This document shows, piece by piece, positions 26,538 to 35,422 of a stretch of DNA of 64,000 bases. The DNA lies in NCBI GenBank assembly GCA_007126095.1, contig SLBZ01000007.1:1-64000 (forward strand), read 5' to 3'. Origin of the DNA: Aquisalimonas sp. Lineage in GTDB: Bacteria; Pseudomonadota; Gammaproteobacteria; Nitrococcales; Aquisalimonadaceae. A model generated the notes under the pieces. The model was given only the letters and a program-made list of their open reading frames with translations, was not told the DNA's origin and ran no database searches. Position 1 is the stretch's first letter. Every line of letters begins with the position of its first letter. Made by a program: the position numbers and the translations under genes.

Positions 26538-27503
26538 CTAACGCCCCTGGGCACCCCGGCGGAGCCAGTCGTGCACGAATGCGAGCTTGTGGCGCGCGGC
26601 GTCCGACAGAACGAACGGGTAGAGGTCCTCCAGGCCCATGGAGCGGTTGACGTTGTTCACACCAACGGCGATGGATGCCGCCACATGGATCAATCGCTCG
26701 GGATCCGGTTCCGCGTAAGGGTCCCAGTTCGTGCCGGGTAGCTGCGGCGCGGTCAGGCCGGCGGCAACGAAGCTGTCGGTGATGTCGGTCAGGTGCAGCA
26801 GGTGCGCGGCGGTCTCGGCCCAGTCCTCGTGGGGGTGGGCGGAGGCGTAGGTGGTCAGAAAACGCTGCTTCCAGTCCGGCGGCGGCCCGTGGTGGTAGTG
26901 GTGTTGCAACGCGGCCGGGTAGTCGGCGCGCTCGTCGCCGAACACGCTGCGGAAAGCATCGAGAAAATCCGAGCGCAGGCTGAGCCGCCACCACAACATA
27001 TGCGCGATTTCGTGGCGCATGTGACCGATCATGGTGCGATAGGGCTCCTCCAGTGCCTGTCGGCGGATCGTGCGCAGCACCGGATCCGCTTCCGCCACAC
27101 TGATGGTCACCACGCCCTCCACGTGACCCATGGGGACGGGCGTGGGCCCCTCTGCGAGCATGTGAAACACCGGGCGCATCCCCGGGTCCTCCGGTCGGAA
27201 CCAGTGCCAGCGCCCGAGATTGTCGAGCACCCAGCGCTTGGCCGCCTCCGTCTGCGCCCAGTTGGGAATGGCGTCAGGCACGGTCGGGTCCGGGGCCAGC
27301 GCGGTCGTGGCGCAGGAGCGGCAGAACGCCCCCTGCTCGGGGGCGATCCAATTGCAGCCGATCCTGTCGCGGTTGACGCAGAAGGGCGGCATGGGCAGGA
27401 AGGCCCGCGCCTGCGGGTCGTAGGCTACCGGTGTGCCGTCGGCCGTGGCCAGGTTGTCGAACCACAGCGACCCGGAACCGACGGGATTGGCGAAAACGCG
27501 CAT
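26538..27503 (-). CDS. Putative zinc-binding metallopeptidase
   Basis: 321 residues from ATG 27503 (GGAG upstream). The N-terminus carries a zinc-ribbon-like Cys set (CVNRDRIGCNW and CRSCATTALAPD), as in the family annotated as zinc-binding metallopeptidases. The central gluzincin-like motif is MIGHMRHEIAHMLWWRL (HExxH-like: HEIAH), with HPHEDWAETAAHLLHLTD further on providing the third ligand and Glu. Cytoplasmic, no signal peptide. Substrate unknown. It converges with the DUF427 gene. Confidence 0.78.
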   Translation of the reverse strand: MRVFANPVGSGSLWFDNLATADGTPVAYDPQARAFLPMPPFCVNRDRIGCNWIAPEQGAFCRSCATTALAPDPTVPDAIPNWAQTEAAKRWVLDNLGRWHWFRPEDPGMRPVFHMLAEGPTPVPMGHVEGVVTISVAEADPVLRTIRRQALEEPYRTMIGHMRHEIAHMLWWRLSLRSDFLDAFRSVFGDERADYPAALQHHYHHGPPPDWKQRFLTTYASAHPHEDWAETAAHLLHLTDITDSFVAAGLTAPQLPGTNWDPYAEPDPERLIHVAASIAVGVNNVNRSMGLEDLYPFVLSDAARHKLAFVHDWLRRGAQGR

Positions 27504-27703
27504 ACAGTGAAGACTCCGGGAGCGGGGGGCGACGAAATGCCGGGGTGGCTTTCGATTGTTCTCTTCTGCCGGGCGCGGGTCAACCTCCTGCTGATGCACG
27601 CCCGTCGGCGGCTGAGTACGCCCGCGCACAGACGCATCGTCGCGCATGGACCCACACTGGGCGCTCTGAAAAACCGAATGCGTCCCGGGAGGGGCAGTGT
27701 GTC

Positions 27704-27778
27704 ATGCACAACATCATTTATATTGTTGGAGCCGTGGTGATCGTGCTGGCGATTCTGTCCTTCATTGGCCTGCGATGA
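27704..27778 (+). CDS. 24-residue membrane microprotein
   Basis: A tiny gene behind GGGAGGGG (7-8 bases before the ATG). The product is almost entirely one hydrophobic helix: MHNIIYIVGAVVIVLAILSF followed by IGLR. Short single-span peptides of this pattern are found in other gammaproteobacteria as conserved hypotheticals. It converges with the CheB-CheR gene, 10 bases away. Function unknown. Confidence 0.55.
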   Translation: MHNIIYIVGAVVIVLAILSFIGLR

Positions 27779-27788
27779 GCTCCGCGCG

Positions 27789-30359
27789 CTAACCCTCTTC
27801 AGGTGAAGGCGTGTTCGGCGACTGCTGTCGCAGCGCCGCCTCCAGTCGTTTGGTATCGGTAATGTCCACCAGCGTGATCACAACGCCGTCGATGACGTTA
27901 TCCAGCCGTCGGTAGGGCATGATGCGCACCGAAAACCAGCGCTCGTCGTCGGTGACGATCTGTTTCTCGGTGGCTACGAGGGTGCGCAGCGTCCGCTGCG
28001 CATCGGTCTCCAGCTCGGCATACTGCAGGCTGGTGGTCAGGTCGCTCAGCGGCCGCCCCACGTCACTCTCCCGGAGGCTGACAATCTGGGTGGCGCGTTC
28101 GGTATAGCGGCGCACGTTCAGGTCCTGATCCAGGAAGAGAATGGCGATGTCGACGCTGTTGAGCAGGTTCTGCATGTCGCTCTGTGCCAGGGCCAGATCG
28201 TCCAGCTTGCTCTGCAGCTCGCCGTTAATCGTCTGCAGCTCCTCGTTCATGGACTGGGTTTCTTCCTTGGAGGTGGTGAGCTCCTCGTTGGTGGACTGCA
28301 GCTCTTCATTCGTGGATTGCAGCTCCTCATTGGCGCTCTGCAGCTCCTCCCGGGATGCCCGGGCCTCCTCACGAAGCCTCACGATCTCGTCGCGGGATTG
28401 CTGCAGTTCGGCCGCATGGGCCGCGTCCACCTGACCTCTGGCCTTACGGCGCCGGGTGTCGGGTTCCGGAGTGGTTGCGACGTCACGGAAAACCACCAGC
28501 GTCATGCCTTGGAGCGCGCCCGGATTCTGGAAAGCCTGCACCGTGACATCCACGAGTTGGGTGCCTGCGGGCGTTGTCACGTGCAGCCCATGCAGCTGCA
28601 CCGGCTCATCCTGCGTGGCAGCCTGTTTCACCGCATCGAACAGCGGTTGGCGCAGGCCGTTGCGTGCCATGGCGAAAATGTTCCAGTTCGCCTTGCCGGC
28701 CGCGGGCTCCAGATACGTGCCCGTGCGCCCGCTGATATAGACGATGTCGGCGTCGCTGTTGAGCACCACGGCGGGGGGCGCGTAGACCTGCAGTAACGCC
28801 TGGTCGGCTGCTGTCTGCAGGTTGTCGTCGGCGGGGCGTGGCTCATCGGGGGTGGACACTGGGGGCTCCCTGGATTTTCGGGACAGCGGAGGAAACGACT
28901 TCAGCAGGAAGTCACGACCGCCGGTTCTGGCGTTGTCCTTGCGTCGGTAAAGGCGGAGTTTCGAGTCAATGGGTTTGAAAAGGTGGGTAAAACGCCCGAC
29001 CGTCTCGGAACTCCCCAGCAGCAGGACTCCGCCCGCTCGCAGGCTGTAGTGAAACAACGGCAGCAACCGCCGCTGCAGCATGGGATCAAAGTAGATCAAC
29101 AGGTTGCGGCAGGCAATCAGGTCGAGCTTGGTGAACGGCGGGTCGAGCACGACGTCGTGCTCGGCGAACAGCACCATGTCCCGGATGCGCTGGTTGATCC
29201 GGTAGCCGTGCTCAAGGGGTGTGAAAAACCGCGCCAGTCTGTCCGCCGACACACTGGTGCTGATTGATGGCGGATACTCGCCGCGCCGGGCGGTTGCGAC
29301 GGCGTCCGGGCTCAGGTCCGACGCAAAGATCTGCACAGTAAACGCCTGCGGCTGCGCGCTGTGCTCGATGGCTTCCGTGAACGCCATTGCCAGGGAATAC
29401 GCTTCTTCGCCGGTGGAGCAGCCGATGACCCAGGCGCGCAGATGATGCCCGTGCTGCTCCTGCGCCAGCAGCTCCGGGAGCACTGCGCTGGTCAGGTGAT
29501 CCCACGCGTCGGGGTCGCGGAAAAATCCGGTGACCCCGATCAGCAGTTCCCGGAACAGGAAGTCGATCTCCTGTGGGTTGCTCTCCAGGAATTGGGCATA
29601 CAGCGGCAGCGAGCCAATGTCGTGGATCGCCATCCGGCGTTCGATGCGCCTTCGCACCGTGCTTGTCTTGTACAAGGCAAAGTCATGGCGCGTGCGCCCC
29701 CGGAGTAGCGCCAGGATGCGTTCCAGGGGCTCCGGCGGGAGGGCGGAATGCGAGGGTGAGCCGGTGCCCGCTTCCGCGTCCGGCTCCGGGACCCGGGCCA
29801 CGTAATCCAGAATTCTCGCGGGCAGGGCGTCGGCCGGGGCGAGCACATCACCGCAACCGGCGGCGATGGCACTGTTCGGCATGGCGTCGAACTGCGCGGA
29901 CTCCGGCGACTGGACCGCCGTGAGCCCACCGACGGCTTTGATGGCCTGTAAACCAAGAGTGCCGTCGGCGCCCATGCCGGAGAGCACCACACCGATGGCC
30001 CGCTCGCCACGGGCACTGGCCAGGGACGAGAAAAGGACGTCCACGGGCAGGCGCAGGCCGCGTGGCTCGGAGGGCGTTGCAAGGTGGAGGGTGTCCCCGA
30101 CCACGCGGAGTTCGGTGTTGGGTGGAATGACATAGACGTGGTCGGGCGCGATCGCCATGCCCTGCGTCGCCTGGTACACAGGCATGGACGTCGCCCGCTG
30201 CAACAGGTCCGGAAGCAGGGCCCTCTGGGTAGGATCCAGGTGCTGCACCACGACGTAGGCCATGCCGGTGTTGGGGGGTGTCTGCCTCAGGAACGCTTCA
30301 AGGGCGGCCAGCCCCCCTGCGGATGCCCCCAGGCCGACAATGCGCGTGCCTGTGGACAC
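27789..30359 (-). CDS. CheB-CheR-PAS fusion chemotaxis-type protein
   Basis: 856 residues, GTG start. The N-terminal CheB methylesterase domain (about 1-185) has nucleophile Ser in GLGASAGGLAAL, His in VVVQHLDPTQ and Asp in VVLSGMGADGTLGL. A CheR methyltransferase domain follows (about 210-490) with RRIERRM, ELLIGVTGFFRDPDAWD, VIGCSTGEEAYSLAMAF and DLIACRNLLIYFD. Next come a PAS-like segment, a long coiled coil of repeated SxNEELQS units (about 655-745) and a C-terminal PAS. No receiver or kinase domain. Such fusions work in alternative chemosensory or general-stress signalling. It starts 4 bases after the PAS gene stop, so the two form an operon. Confidence 0.93.
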   Translation of the reverse strand: MSTGTRIVGLGASAGGLAALEAFLRQTPPNTGMAYVVVQHLDPTQRALLPDLLQRATSMPVYQATQGMAIAPDHVYVIPPNTELRVVGDTLHLATPSEPRGLRLPVDVLFSSLASARGERAIGVVLSGMGADGTLGLQAIKAVGGLTAVQSPESAQFDAMPNSAIAAGCGDVLAPADALPARILDYVARVPEPDAEAGTGSPSHSALPPEPLERILALLRGRTRHDFALYKTSTVRRRIERRMAIHDIGSLPLYAQFLESNPQEIDFLFRELLIGVTGFFRDPDAWDHLTSAVLPELLAQEQHGHHLRAWVIGCSTGEEAYSLAMAFTEAIEHSAQPQAFTVQIFASDLSPDAVATARRGEYPPSISTSVSADRLARFFTPLEHGYRINQRIRDMVLFAEHDVVLDPPFTKLDLIACRNLLIYFDPMLQRRLLPLFHYSLRAGGVLLLGSSETVGRFTHLFKPIDSKLRLYRRKDNARTGGRDFLLKSFPPLSRKSREPPVSTPDEPRPADDNLQTAADQALLQVYAPPAVVLNSDADIVYISGRTGTYLEPAAGKANWNIFAMARNGLRQPLFDAVKQAATQDEPVQLHGLHVTTPAGTQLVDVTVQAFQNPGALQGMTLVVFRDVATTPEPDTRRRKARGQVDAAHAAELQQSRDEIVRLREEARASREELQSANEELQSTNEELQSTNEELTTSKEETQSMNEELQTINGELQSKLDDLALAQSDMQNLLNSVDIAILFLDQDLNVRRYTERATQIVSLRESDVGRPLSDLTTSLQYAELETDAQRTLRTLVATEKQIVTDDERWFSVRIMPYRRLDNVIDGVVITLVDITDTKRLEAALRQQSPNTPSPEEG

Positions 30360-30362
30360 CGA

Positions 30363-30959
30363 TTACGCGGCCTCGGACATGACCAGCAGCACGGCGTCAC
30401 CCTTCGGGGCAATGTTGGCGGTGACGCGCAGCATGCAGGAAACGTCGCCGCGAGGCCCGGCGTGCACATGGCAGATTCCGGCCGGATCGCCATTGCGCAG
30501 CGCGCCCATGAATTCGATGAAACCTGAACGGCTGTCCGCGTCAAGAAAACGGTCAAGTGACTGGCCCCCGGACTCTTCTGCATCGATACCGAGTAGTTCC
30601 GCACCAAGCCTGTTGGTTTCGATGATGCGTCCGTCCAGGTCCACAATGAAATAGGCCACGGGTGCGAACTCGAAGAGCGCACTGTAGTGGTCCAGGTCCC
30701 GGGAGAGCTCGCGTTCATGGCTCCTGACCTGCTCGTGCTGGAGGTCGAGTTCCACCTGATACGTCTGCAACTCGTGCAGGAGCTTCAGCGCGTCCCCGGC
30801 GCTATCGGGGGTGCTGGCCAGGCGGTACAGCATTGCCAGAGCGTCGGGGCTGATTGTCCAGTCCCTGGAGAGTGGCGTGCTGCCGTCTCTGAGCCGGCTC
30901 TTGGCTTCGAAACGCAGCTGTTGTTCAGTGGTTGGTGCAGCATCGGGTAGCTTGGCCAC
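30363..30959 (-). CDS. PAS-domain protein
   Basis: 198 residues from GTG 30959 (GGAGG 4 bases upstream); an ATG at 31007 is also possible. The N-terminal half is helical and probably coiled coil (ALKLLHELQTYQVELDLQHEQVRSHERELSRD). The PAS domain follows: HYSALFEFAPVAYFIVDLDGRIIETNRLGAELLGIDAEE. No output domain. It is immediately upstream of CheB-CheR-PAS, so it may supply the sensory input or act as an adaptor. Confidence 0.85.
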   Translation of the reverse strand: MAKLPDAAPTTEQQLRFEAKSRLRDGSTPLSRDWTISPDALAMLYRLASTPDSAGDALKLLHELQTYQVELDLQHEQVRSHERELSRDLDHYSALFEFAPVAYFIVDLDGRIIETNRLGAELLGIDAEESGGQSLDRFLDADSRSGFIEFMGALRNGDPAGICHVHAGPRGDVSCMLRVTANIAPKGDAVLLVMSEAA

Positions 30960-31125
30960 AATGCCTCCGGTTACAGGCGATGGAGTGAGGATGTGTCGCC
31001 TGCTCACACAGGGTCCACGACGGTCATGATAGCGTCCCCGTGATGCAGAGGGGAAAACCGTGTGTCATCGCTCGTGCAGCAGAACGCTGGCCCGGGCCAC
31101 CAGCGCCTGTGCGAACCCGTGTCGT

Positions 31126-31335
31126 CTATTCCTTGTCGCTGGCGTTCTTTTCGAACTCCTTGATCTGCTTTTCGGCTTCATCCTTGCTCACGCCGTAGGA
31201 CTCCTGGATCTTGCCTGCCAGTTGATCCCGGTCGCCGGCGACGACATCCAGCTGGTCATCGGTGAGCTTGCCCCACTGTGACTTGGCCTTGCCTTTGAAC
31301 TGCTTCCAGTTGCCCTTGATGATATCCCAGTTCAT
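31126..31335 (-). CDS. CsbD-family stress protein
   Basis: 69 residues: MNWDIIKGNWKQFKGKAKSQ, then WGKLTDDQLDVVAGDRDQL and AGKIQESYGVSKDEAEKQI, matching the CsbD family throughout. These small hydrophilic proteins are abundant under general stress in many bacteria; the molecular role is not settled. A separate unit in a stress/signalling neighbourhood. Confidence 0.93.
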   Translation of the reverse strand: MNWDIIKGNWKQFKGKAKSQWGKLTDDQLDVVAGDRDQLAGKIQESYGVSKDEAEKQIKEFEKNASDKE

Positions 31336-31532
31336 TGAATGCGTCCTCGATGTGCTGCTGACTCTTCATCCGGTCCCGGCAACCATTGGCCGGGTGCTTG
31401 ATCGGCGCCGGTGAATGCCCGAGGGCGTGGATCAGATCCGGCGGCGTCAGGGTCAACAGTGCGCCGCCGAGCGCCTGCTGTCGGTGCGCTGGGCCACTGA
31501 TACCGTGACAGAACGAGGGGTCTGATCCTGGG

Positions 31533-33767
31533 TCAAGATTCCCGGCACCGCAGTAGATGCCCTCTGATCGCCAGCAGCAGGGTGCAGTCTTCGGCCCCCA
31601 GCGGATAGCCGAGTTGGAAGCCCTGGGCGGCGTCGCAATGCTGTGCCTTGATGAAGCCGTACTGCTGCACCGTTTCTACCCCTTCGGCGACCACACGATG
31701 TTTCAGGCTCTTGCCGATCCCGATCAGGGAGCGAAGGATCGCCGGGTCGTTTCGGGCCGTGTTGATATCGTGTACGAACGAGCCATCCACCTTCAGGGTG
31801 TGCACGGGGAAGCGCTGGAGCTGGTTCAGGCTCGACGGGCCGGTGCCGAAGTTGTCGATCGCCAGGGTGACGCCCAGGTCGCGCAGCTCGTTCAGTCGCG
31901 TGACTGATGCATCGGCATCCAGCATGAGCACACCTTCGGTGAGCTCCAGCTCCAGCTCGCCTGCATCGAGCCCGGTCTCGCGGAGAATCGCCTCGAGTTC
32001 CGTGGCGAAACGCGTGTGCGAGAATTCCAGCGCGGAGATGTTGACGGCCAGCAGTGGCGCCCACAGGCTCGACGCCTTCCAGGTGGTGATCTGCTGACAG
32101 GCCTCACGAATGACCCAGCGGCCGAGGGGAACACTCAGTCCGGCCTGCTCCGCCAGGCCCATGAACTGCCCTGGATACATCAGACCCCGCACGGGGTGGA
32201 GCCAGCGCACCAGGGCTTCGACGCCGATGATCTGGCCGGACGGCACGTCGATCTGGGGCTGGTAGTGGAGCAGGAACTCACGGTTGTCGAATGCACGGTG
32301 CAGATCGCCCCTTGCAGACTCTGCCAGGGGCCTTCCGGATGCTTGCCGTTGGCCCAGCGCCGTGTCGTTGCCGTTCCGGCTGATGGCTCTGGCGCGATAC
32401 ATGGCCTGGTCGGCATGCTCCGTGAGTGCGTCCGCGCTGTCGCCGTGGTCAGGATAGATGCTGACACCGATGCTAAGGCCGACTTGCAGGGCGTGCCCGT
32501 TGACTTCAATCGGCGACGCGAACGTGTTCAGCAACTTGTTCGTTACCTGCTCTGCATCGGCCGGTGTGGCAATTTCGCTCAGCAGGATCACGAACTCGTC
32601 CCCCCCGTGACGGCAGACCGTGTCGCTGGCGCGGACGCAGCGTGTCAGGTGGCCGGCCACGGCCTTCAGCACTTGGTCGCCGACCACATGCCCGAGGGCG
32701 TCATTGATATCCTTGAAGTTATCCAGGTCCACATAGAGTAGTGCCGCCTGCTTGCCATGACGGTCTGCCAGGCGGATTGACTGGCCGAGTCGCTCCTTCA
32801 GAAGTGCGCGATTGGGCAGCCCGGTCAGCGCGTCGTGGCGTGCCAGGTAGGCCATCCTGCGGGTTACCTTGCGCGACTGACTGACGTCACGGAAAACGAT
32901 CACGGCCCCCGAAACCCGCCCATGGCGGTCATGGAGCGGCGCCGCCGAATCCTCGATGCCTGATTCGGTGCCGTCTCGCCGGCGCAGGACACAGTCCGCC
33001 TCCAGGCCAACAGTGCAGTCCTCCAGCATGGCCCGTTGGGCCGGGTCGACTGCCTTCGCGCCGGTTCCGCCGATCGTGATGTGGAAAATCTCGCCCAGTG
33101 GCCGCCCGACGGCCTCTTCCGCCGGCCAGCCCGTCATGGCCTCGGCCACGGGGTTGAGGTAAGTCACCAGACTGTTGAAGTCTGTTACCAGTACGGCGTC
33201 ACCGATGGAAGCCAGGGTGACCTCTGCGTGCTTCAGCCTCTCGAAAAGGGCGTCTTCGGAGGCGCGCAGTCCGGCCTCGACCCGTTTGCGCTGGACGACG
33301 TAGCGCAGGGTGTCGGCGAGCCAGGACGCGTCCGGTTGTTCCGACGACGGTGATGGGCCGGTGTCCTGGAACCCCAGGGCGTTCAGGGGGAGGAGCAGGG
33401 CATCCGGGGTGGTGCGGCGGATCAGATCGAAGGCTTCCCTGTCGTCTCCGCCGGGCGTTGTCGCGCTGAGCAGAACCACGTCGACGTCCCGCCGGTTGAG
33501 CCGGTTAAGCGCGTCAGCGAGGGTCGTGACCCACTCGACGCGGAAGCCTTCGCCCCCGTGTCCGGCCAAGCCGTCCCGAACCGACGCATAAGAGGCCGAG
33601 TCCGTTGCCACCAGAAGCACCGAAATCGGGGTGCTGGACGCAGCTACAGCCCCTGGGGGTTGCCCATGAGTCGACGTCTGGGTGTTCGTGTCTGCGCTCA
33701 AGCGCGTCCTGGTCATGATCGCCGGCCTCGCGGAGCGTATTGACAGATTCGAACCTAGTTCAGACAT
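31533..33767 (-). CDS. PAS-GGDEF-EAL cyclic-di-GMP protein with atypical EAL
   Basis: 744 residues. An N-terminal receiver-like pseudo-domain (SVLLVATDSASYASVRDGLAG) is followed by PAS (VTLASIGDAVLVTDFNSLVTYLNP, then GWPAEEAVGRPLGEIFH), GGDEF with an intact RHGGDEFVILL and metal Asp in YVDLDNFKDINDALGH, and EAL with GVEALVRWLHP, LAVNISALEF and ELELTEGVL. The usual DDFGTGYSS loop reads IDNFGTGPSS, so the second metal-binding Asp is Asn. Diguanylate cyclase activity is expected; phosphodiesterase activity is doubtful. KVDGSFV and AEGVE are retained. Confidence 0.93.
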   Translation of the reverse strand: MSELGSNLSIRSARPAIMTRTRLSADTNTQTSTHGQPPGAVAASSTPISVLLVATDSASYASVRDGLAGHGGEGFRVEWVTTLADALNRLNRRDVDVVLLSATTPGGDDREAFDLIRRTTPDALLLPLNALGFQDTGPSPSSEQPDASWLADTLRYVVQRKRVEAGLRASEDALFERLKHAEVTLASIGDAVLVTDFNSLVTYLNPVAEAMTGWPAEEAVGRPLGEIFHITIGGTGAKAVDPAQRAMLEDCTVGLEADCVLRRRDGTESGIEDSAAPLHDRHGRVSGAVIVFRDVSQSRKVTRRMAYLARHDALTGLPNRALLKERLGQSIRLADRHGKQAALLYVDLDNFKDINDALGHVVGDQVLKAVAGHLTRCVRASDTVCRHGGDEFVILLSEIATPADAEQVTNKLLNTFASPIEVNGHALQVGLSIGVSIYPDHGDSADALTEHADQAMYRARAISRNGNDTALGQRQASGRPLAESARGDLHRAFDNREFLLHYQPQIDVPSGQIIGVEALVRWLHPVRGLMYPGQFMGLAEQAGLSVPLGRWVIREACQQITTWKASSLWAPLLAVNISALEFSHTRFATELEAILRETGLDAGELELELTEGVLMLDADASVTRLNELRDLGVTLAIDNFGTGPSSLNQLQRFPVHTLKVDGSFVHDINTARNDPAILRSLIGIGKSLKHRVVAEGVETVQQYGFIKAQHCDAAQGFQLGYPLGAEDCTLLLAIRGHLLRCRES

Positions 33768-33820
33768 GGCGTACCCGTATGTGCGTCACCGCACAGCGCT
33801 GCGAGGACCTGCGTGGTACC

Positions 33821-33840
33821 CCGGCGGCATGTACCGCCGG
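33821..33840 (-). terminator. Hairpin downstream of the 68-residue gene
   Basis: CCGGCGG and CCGCCGG form a 7-bp perfect stem with a 6-base loop, 13 bases beyond the stop of the small minus-strand gene. It is also upstream of the PAS-GGDEF-EAL gene. No T-run. Confidence 0.4.
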
Positions 33841-33852
33841 AGCGACAGGTTG

Positions 33853-34059
33853 TCATAGAATCACATGACGGCGGCTGCGGGCCGCGCTGGAAGGCGACGG
33901 GCCGCTGCCACCCTCGTCTTCCCAGTCGTCGATCGCGGTCTGCTGCGACGGGTCGGGCTGCACCGCGTTGTCCAGAGTTCCCGCCGTGCCGGGGGCTCCC
34001 GCTGCAATCGGGTTACCGCTCCAGGAAGGGGCCGGCTCCGAATCGATACGGATGATCAT
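33853..34059 (-). CDS. 68-residue hypothetical protein
   Basis: ATG 34059 follows AAGGAGG at 4-5 bases, a strong ribosome-binding site that supports a real gene. The product begins MIIRIDSEPAPSWSGN, is rich in Pro, Gly, Ala, Ser and acidic residues (AIDDWEDEGGSGPSPSS) and ends basic (ARSRRHVIL); probably disordered. No family recognised. Confidence 0.5.
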   Translation of the reverse strand: MIIRIDSEPAPSWSGNPIAAGAPGTAGTLDNAVQPDPSQQTAIDDWEDEGGSGPSPSSAARSRRHVIL

Positions 34060-34258
34060 GATGCCTCCTTGATTCCCATTGAACATGGGCTATCCAGTAA
34101 GCATGCACCGTTGCCGAGGGCCGGTCTGTACGTTGGCCAACCACGGTCGTGGCGACTTGGTGCGTTGGCGAACAGACGGTCTCTGTGCCCTGCCGGAGCA
34201 TCCGTTTAGAGGTGCTGCGCCGGTTCTGCCTATCCACGGAGTGTGCACGAGGTCCGTC

Positions 34259-34573
34259 ATGAAAACCTTTCAACGAATCGCCATGCTGTTCGGCAGATCA
34301 GCGTCAGAACGGGAGGGGCCGGGAGTTTCCCGACGCCGGAGTCTCGGCGAGCGCCAGGCCAACTACATCGTGCTGGCCAGCCAGGTCGAGGAGGCGATCG
34401 CTGCGGATCCGGTGTTGAGCTCCGCGCAGATCGACGTTGAGGTGTTCTCGCGGGTGGTGCAATTGAGCGGGTTCGTGGATGCGCCCGCCGACATGAGCAG
34501 AGCTGTTGTTCTTGCCGGCGAAGTCAAGGGCGTCGAGTCAGTTAGAAACTGCATGCAGCTCGCCTGGTGGTGA
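34259..34573 (+). CDS. BON-domain protein
   Basis: 104 residues from ATG 34259 (GAGGT upstream); the frame is open further upstream to 34079 but lacks support. A BON domain covers the C-terminal two thirds: VEEAIAADPVLSSAQIDVEVFSRVVQLSGFVDAPADMSRAVVLAGEVKGVESVRNCMQ. BON proteins usually sit at the envelope or aid osmotic-stress tolerance; no clear signal peptide here. The Crp/Fnr gene follows on the same strand. Confidence 0.8.
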   Translation: MKTFQRIAMLFGRSASEREGPGVSRRRSLGERQANYIVLASQVEEAIAADPVLSSAQIDVEVFSRVVQLSGFVDAPADMSRAVVLAGEVKGVESVRNCMQLAWW

Positions 34574-34646
34574 TAACATGTTGCACTGGATGCCGAGCGG
34601 GTCTGCCTCCAATCCCCAGTCGTTCCCCCGGGAGGAGGCTCAACCT

Positions 34647-35366
34647 ATGCAGAAATCGATCGCTCCCGGCGATAACCATCTATTGGCAATGTTGCCGTCT
34701 GGCGAGTATGAACAGATCCGGCCAGGCCTGGAGTGTGTGCCGTTGCCGCTCGGCATGTCCTTGTGCGAGCCCTATCGTGAAATGGAGTACGTTTATTTCC
34801 CGGTGGACGCCATTGTCTCGCTGCTGTGCGTGATGGAGGACGGTGGTTCTGCGGAGATCTCGGTGGTCGGGTTCGAGGGCATTGTGGGCGTATCGCTGTT
34901 CATGGGCGGGGAAACCACTCCCAGCCGGGCCGTGGTGCAGTCCGGTGGTTACGCCTACCGATTGCCCGGCCGGCTGTTGAAGGAGGCATTCTATCGCGGC
35001 GGGCCCATGCAGCGGTTACTGTTGCGCTATACCCAGGCGTTGCTGACCCAGATGGCCCAGACCGCCGTATGCAACCGCCACCATTCCCTGGACAAGCAGC
35101 TCTGCCGGTGGCTGCTGCTGAGCTACGACCGGCTTCGGAGCAGGGAGCTGTACATGACCCAGGAGCTCATGGCCAACATGCTCGGCGTGCGTCGTGAGGG
35201 TGTTACCGAGGCCGCCGGGAATCTTCAGCGGGCAGGGTTGATCGAATACTACCGGGGGCATATCACCATTCTGGATCGCGCCGGTCTGGAGGCACGAAGC
35301 TGCGAATGCTACGGGGTGGTCAAGCGTGAGTACGATCGTCTGCTGCCGGAACGAACCGCAGAATAG
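34647..35366 (+). CDS. Crp/Fnr-family transcriptional regulator
   Basis: 239 residues from ATG 34647, preceded by GGGAGGAGG; an upstream ATG at 34578 is possible. The cyclic-nucleotide-type sensor domain has MEYVYFPVDAIVSLLCVMEDGGSAEISVVGFEGIVGVSLFMGG. The C-terminal HTH contains LYMTQELMANMLGVRREGVTEAAGNLQRAGLIEYYRGHI. There is no FNR-type Cys cluster, so oxygen sensing by an Fe-S centre is unlikely; this subtype lacks a defined effector. Confidence 0.88.
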   Translation: MQKSIAPGDNHLLAMLPSGEYEQIRPGLECVPLPLGMSLCEPYREMEYVYFPVDAIVSLLCVMEDGGSAEISVVGFEGIVGVSLFMGGETTPSRAVVQSGGYAYRLPGRLLKEAFYRGGPMQRLLLRYTQALLTQMAQTAVCNRHHSLDKQLCRWLLLSYDRLRSRELYMTQELMANMLGVRREGVTEAAGNLQRAGLIEYYRGHITILDRAGLEARSCECYGVVKREYDRLLPERTAE

Positions 35367-35390
35367 TGGGGCAGTGGATGGGGGCGTGAG

Positions 35391-35416
35391 TCTGCCGGCG
35401 CAAGCGCGCCGGCAGA
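35391..35416. terminator. Bidirectional hairpin between Crp/Fnr and OmpA-like genes
   Basis: An 11-bp perfect stem (TCTGCCGGCGC / GCGCCGGCAGA) with a 4-base AAGC loop between two convergent genes. Confidence 0.65.
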
Positions 35417-35422
35417 CACTGG

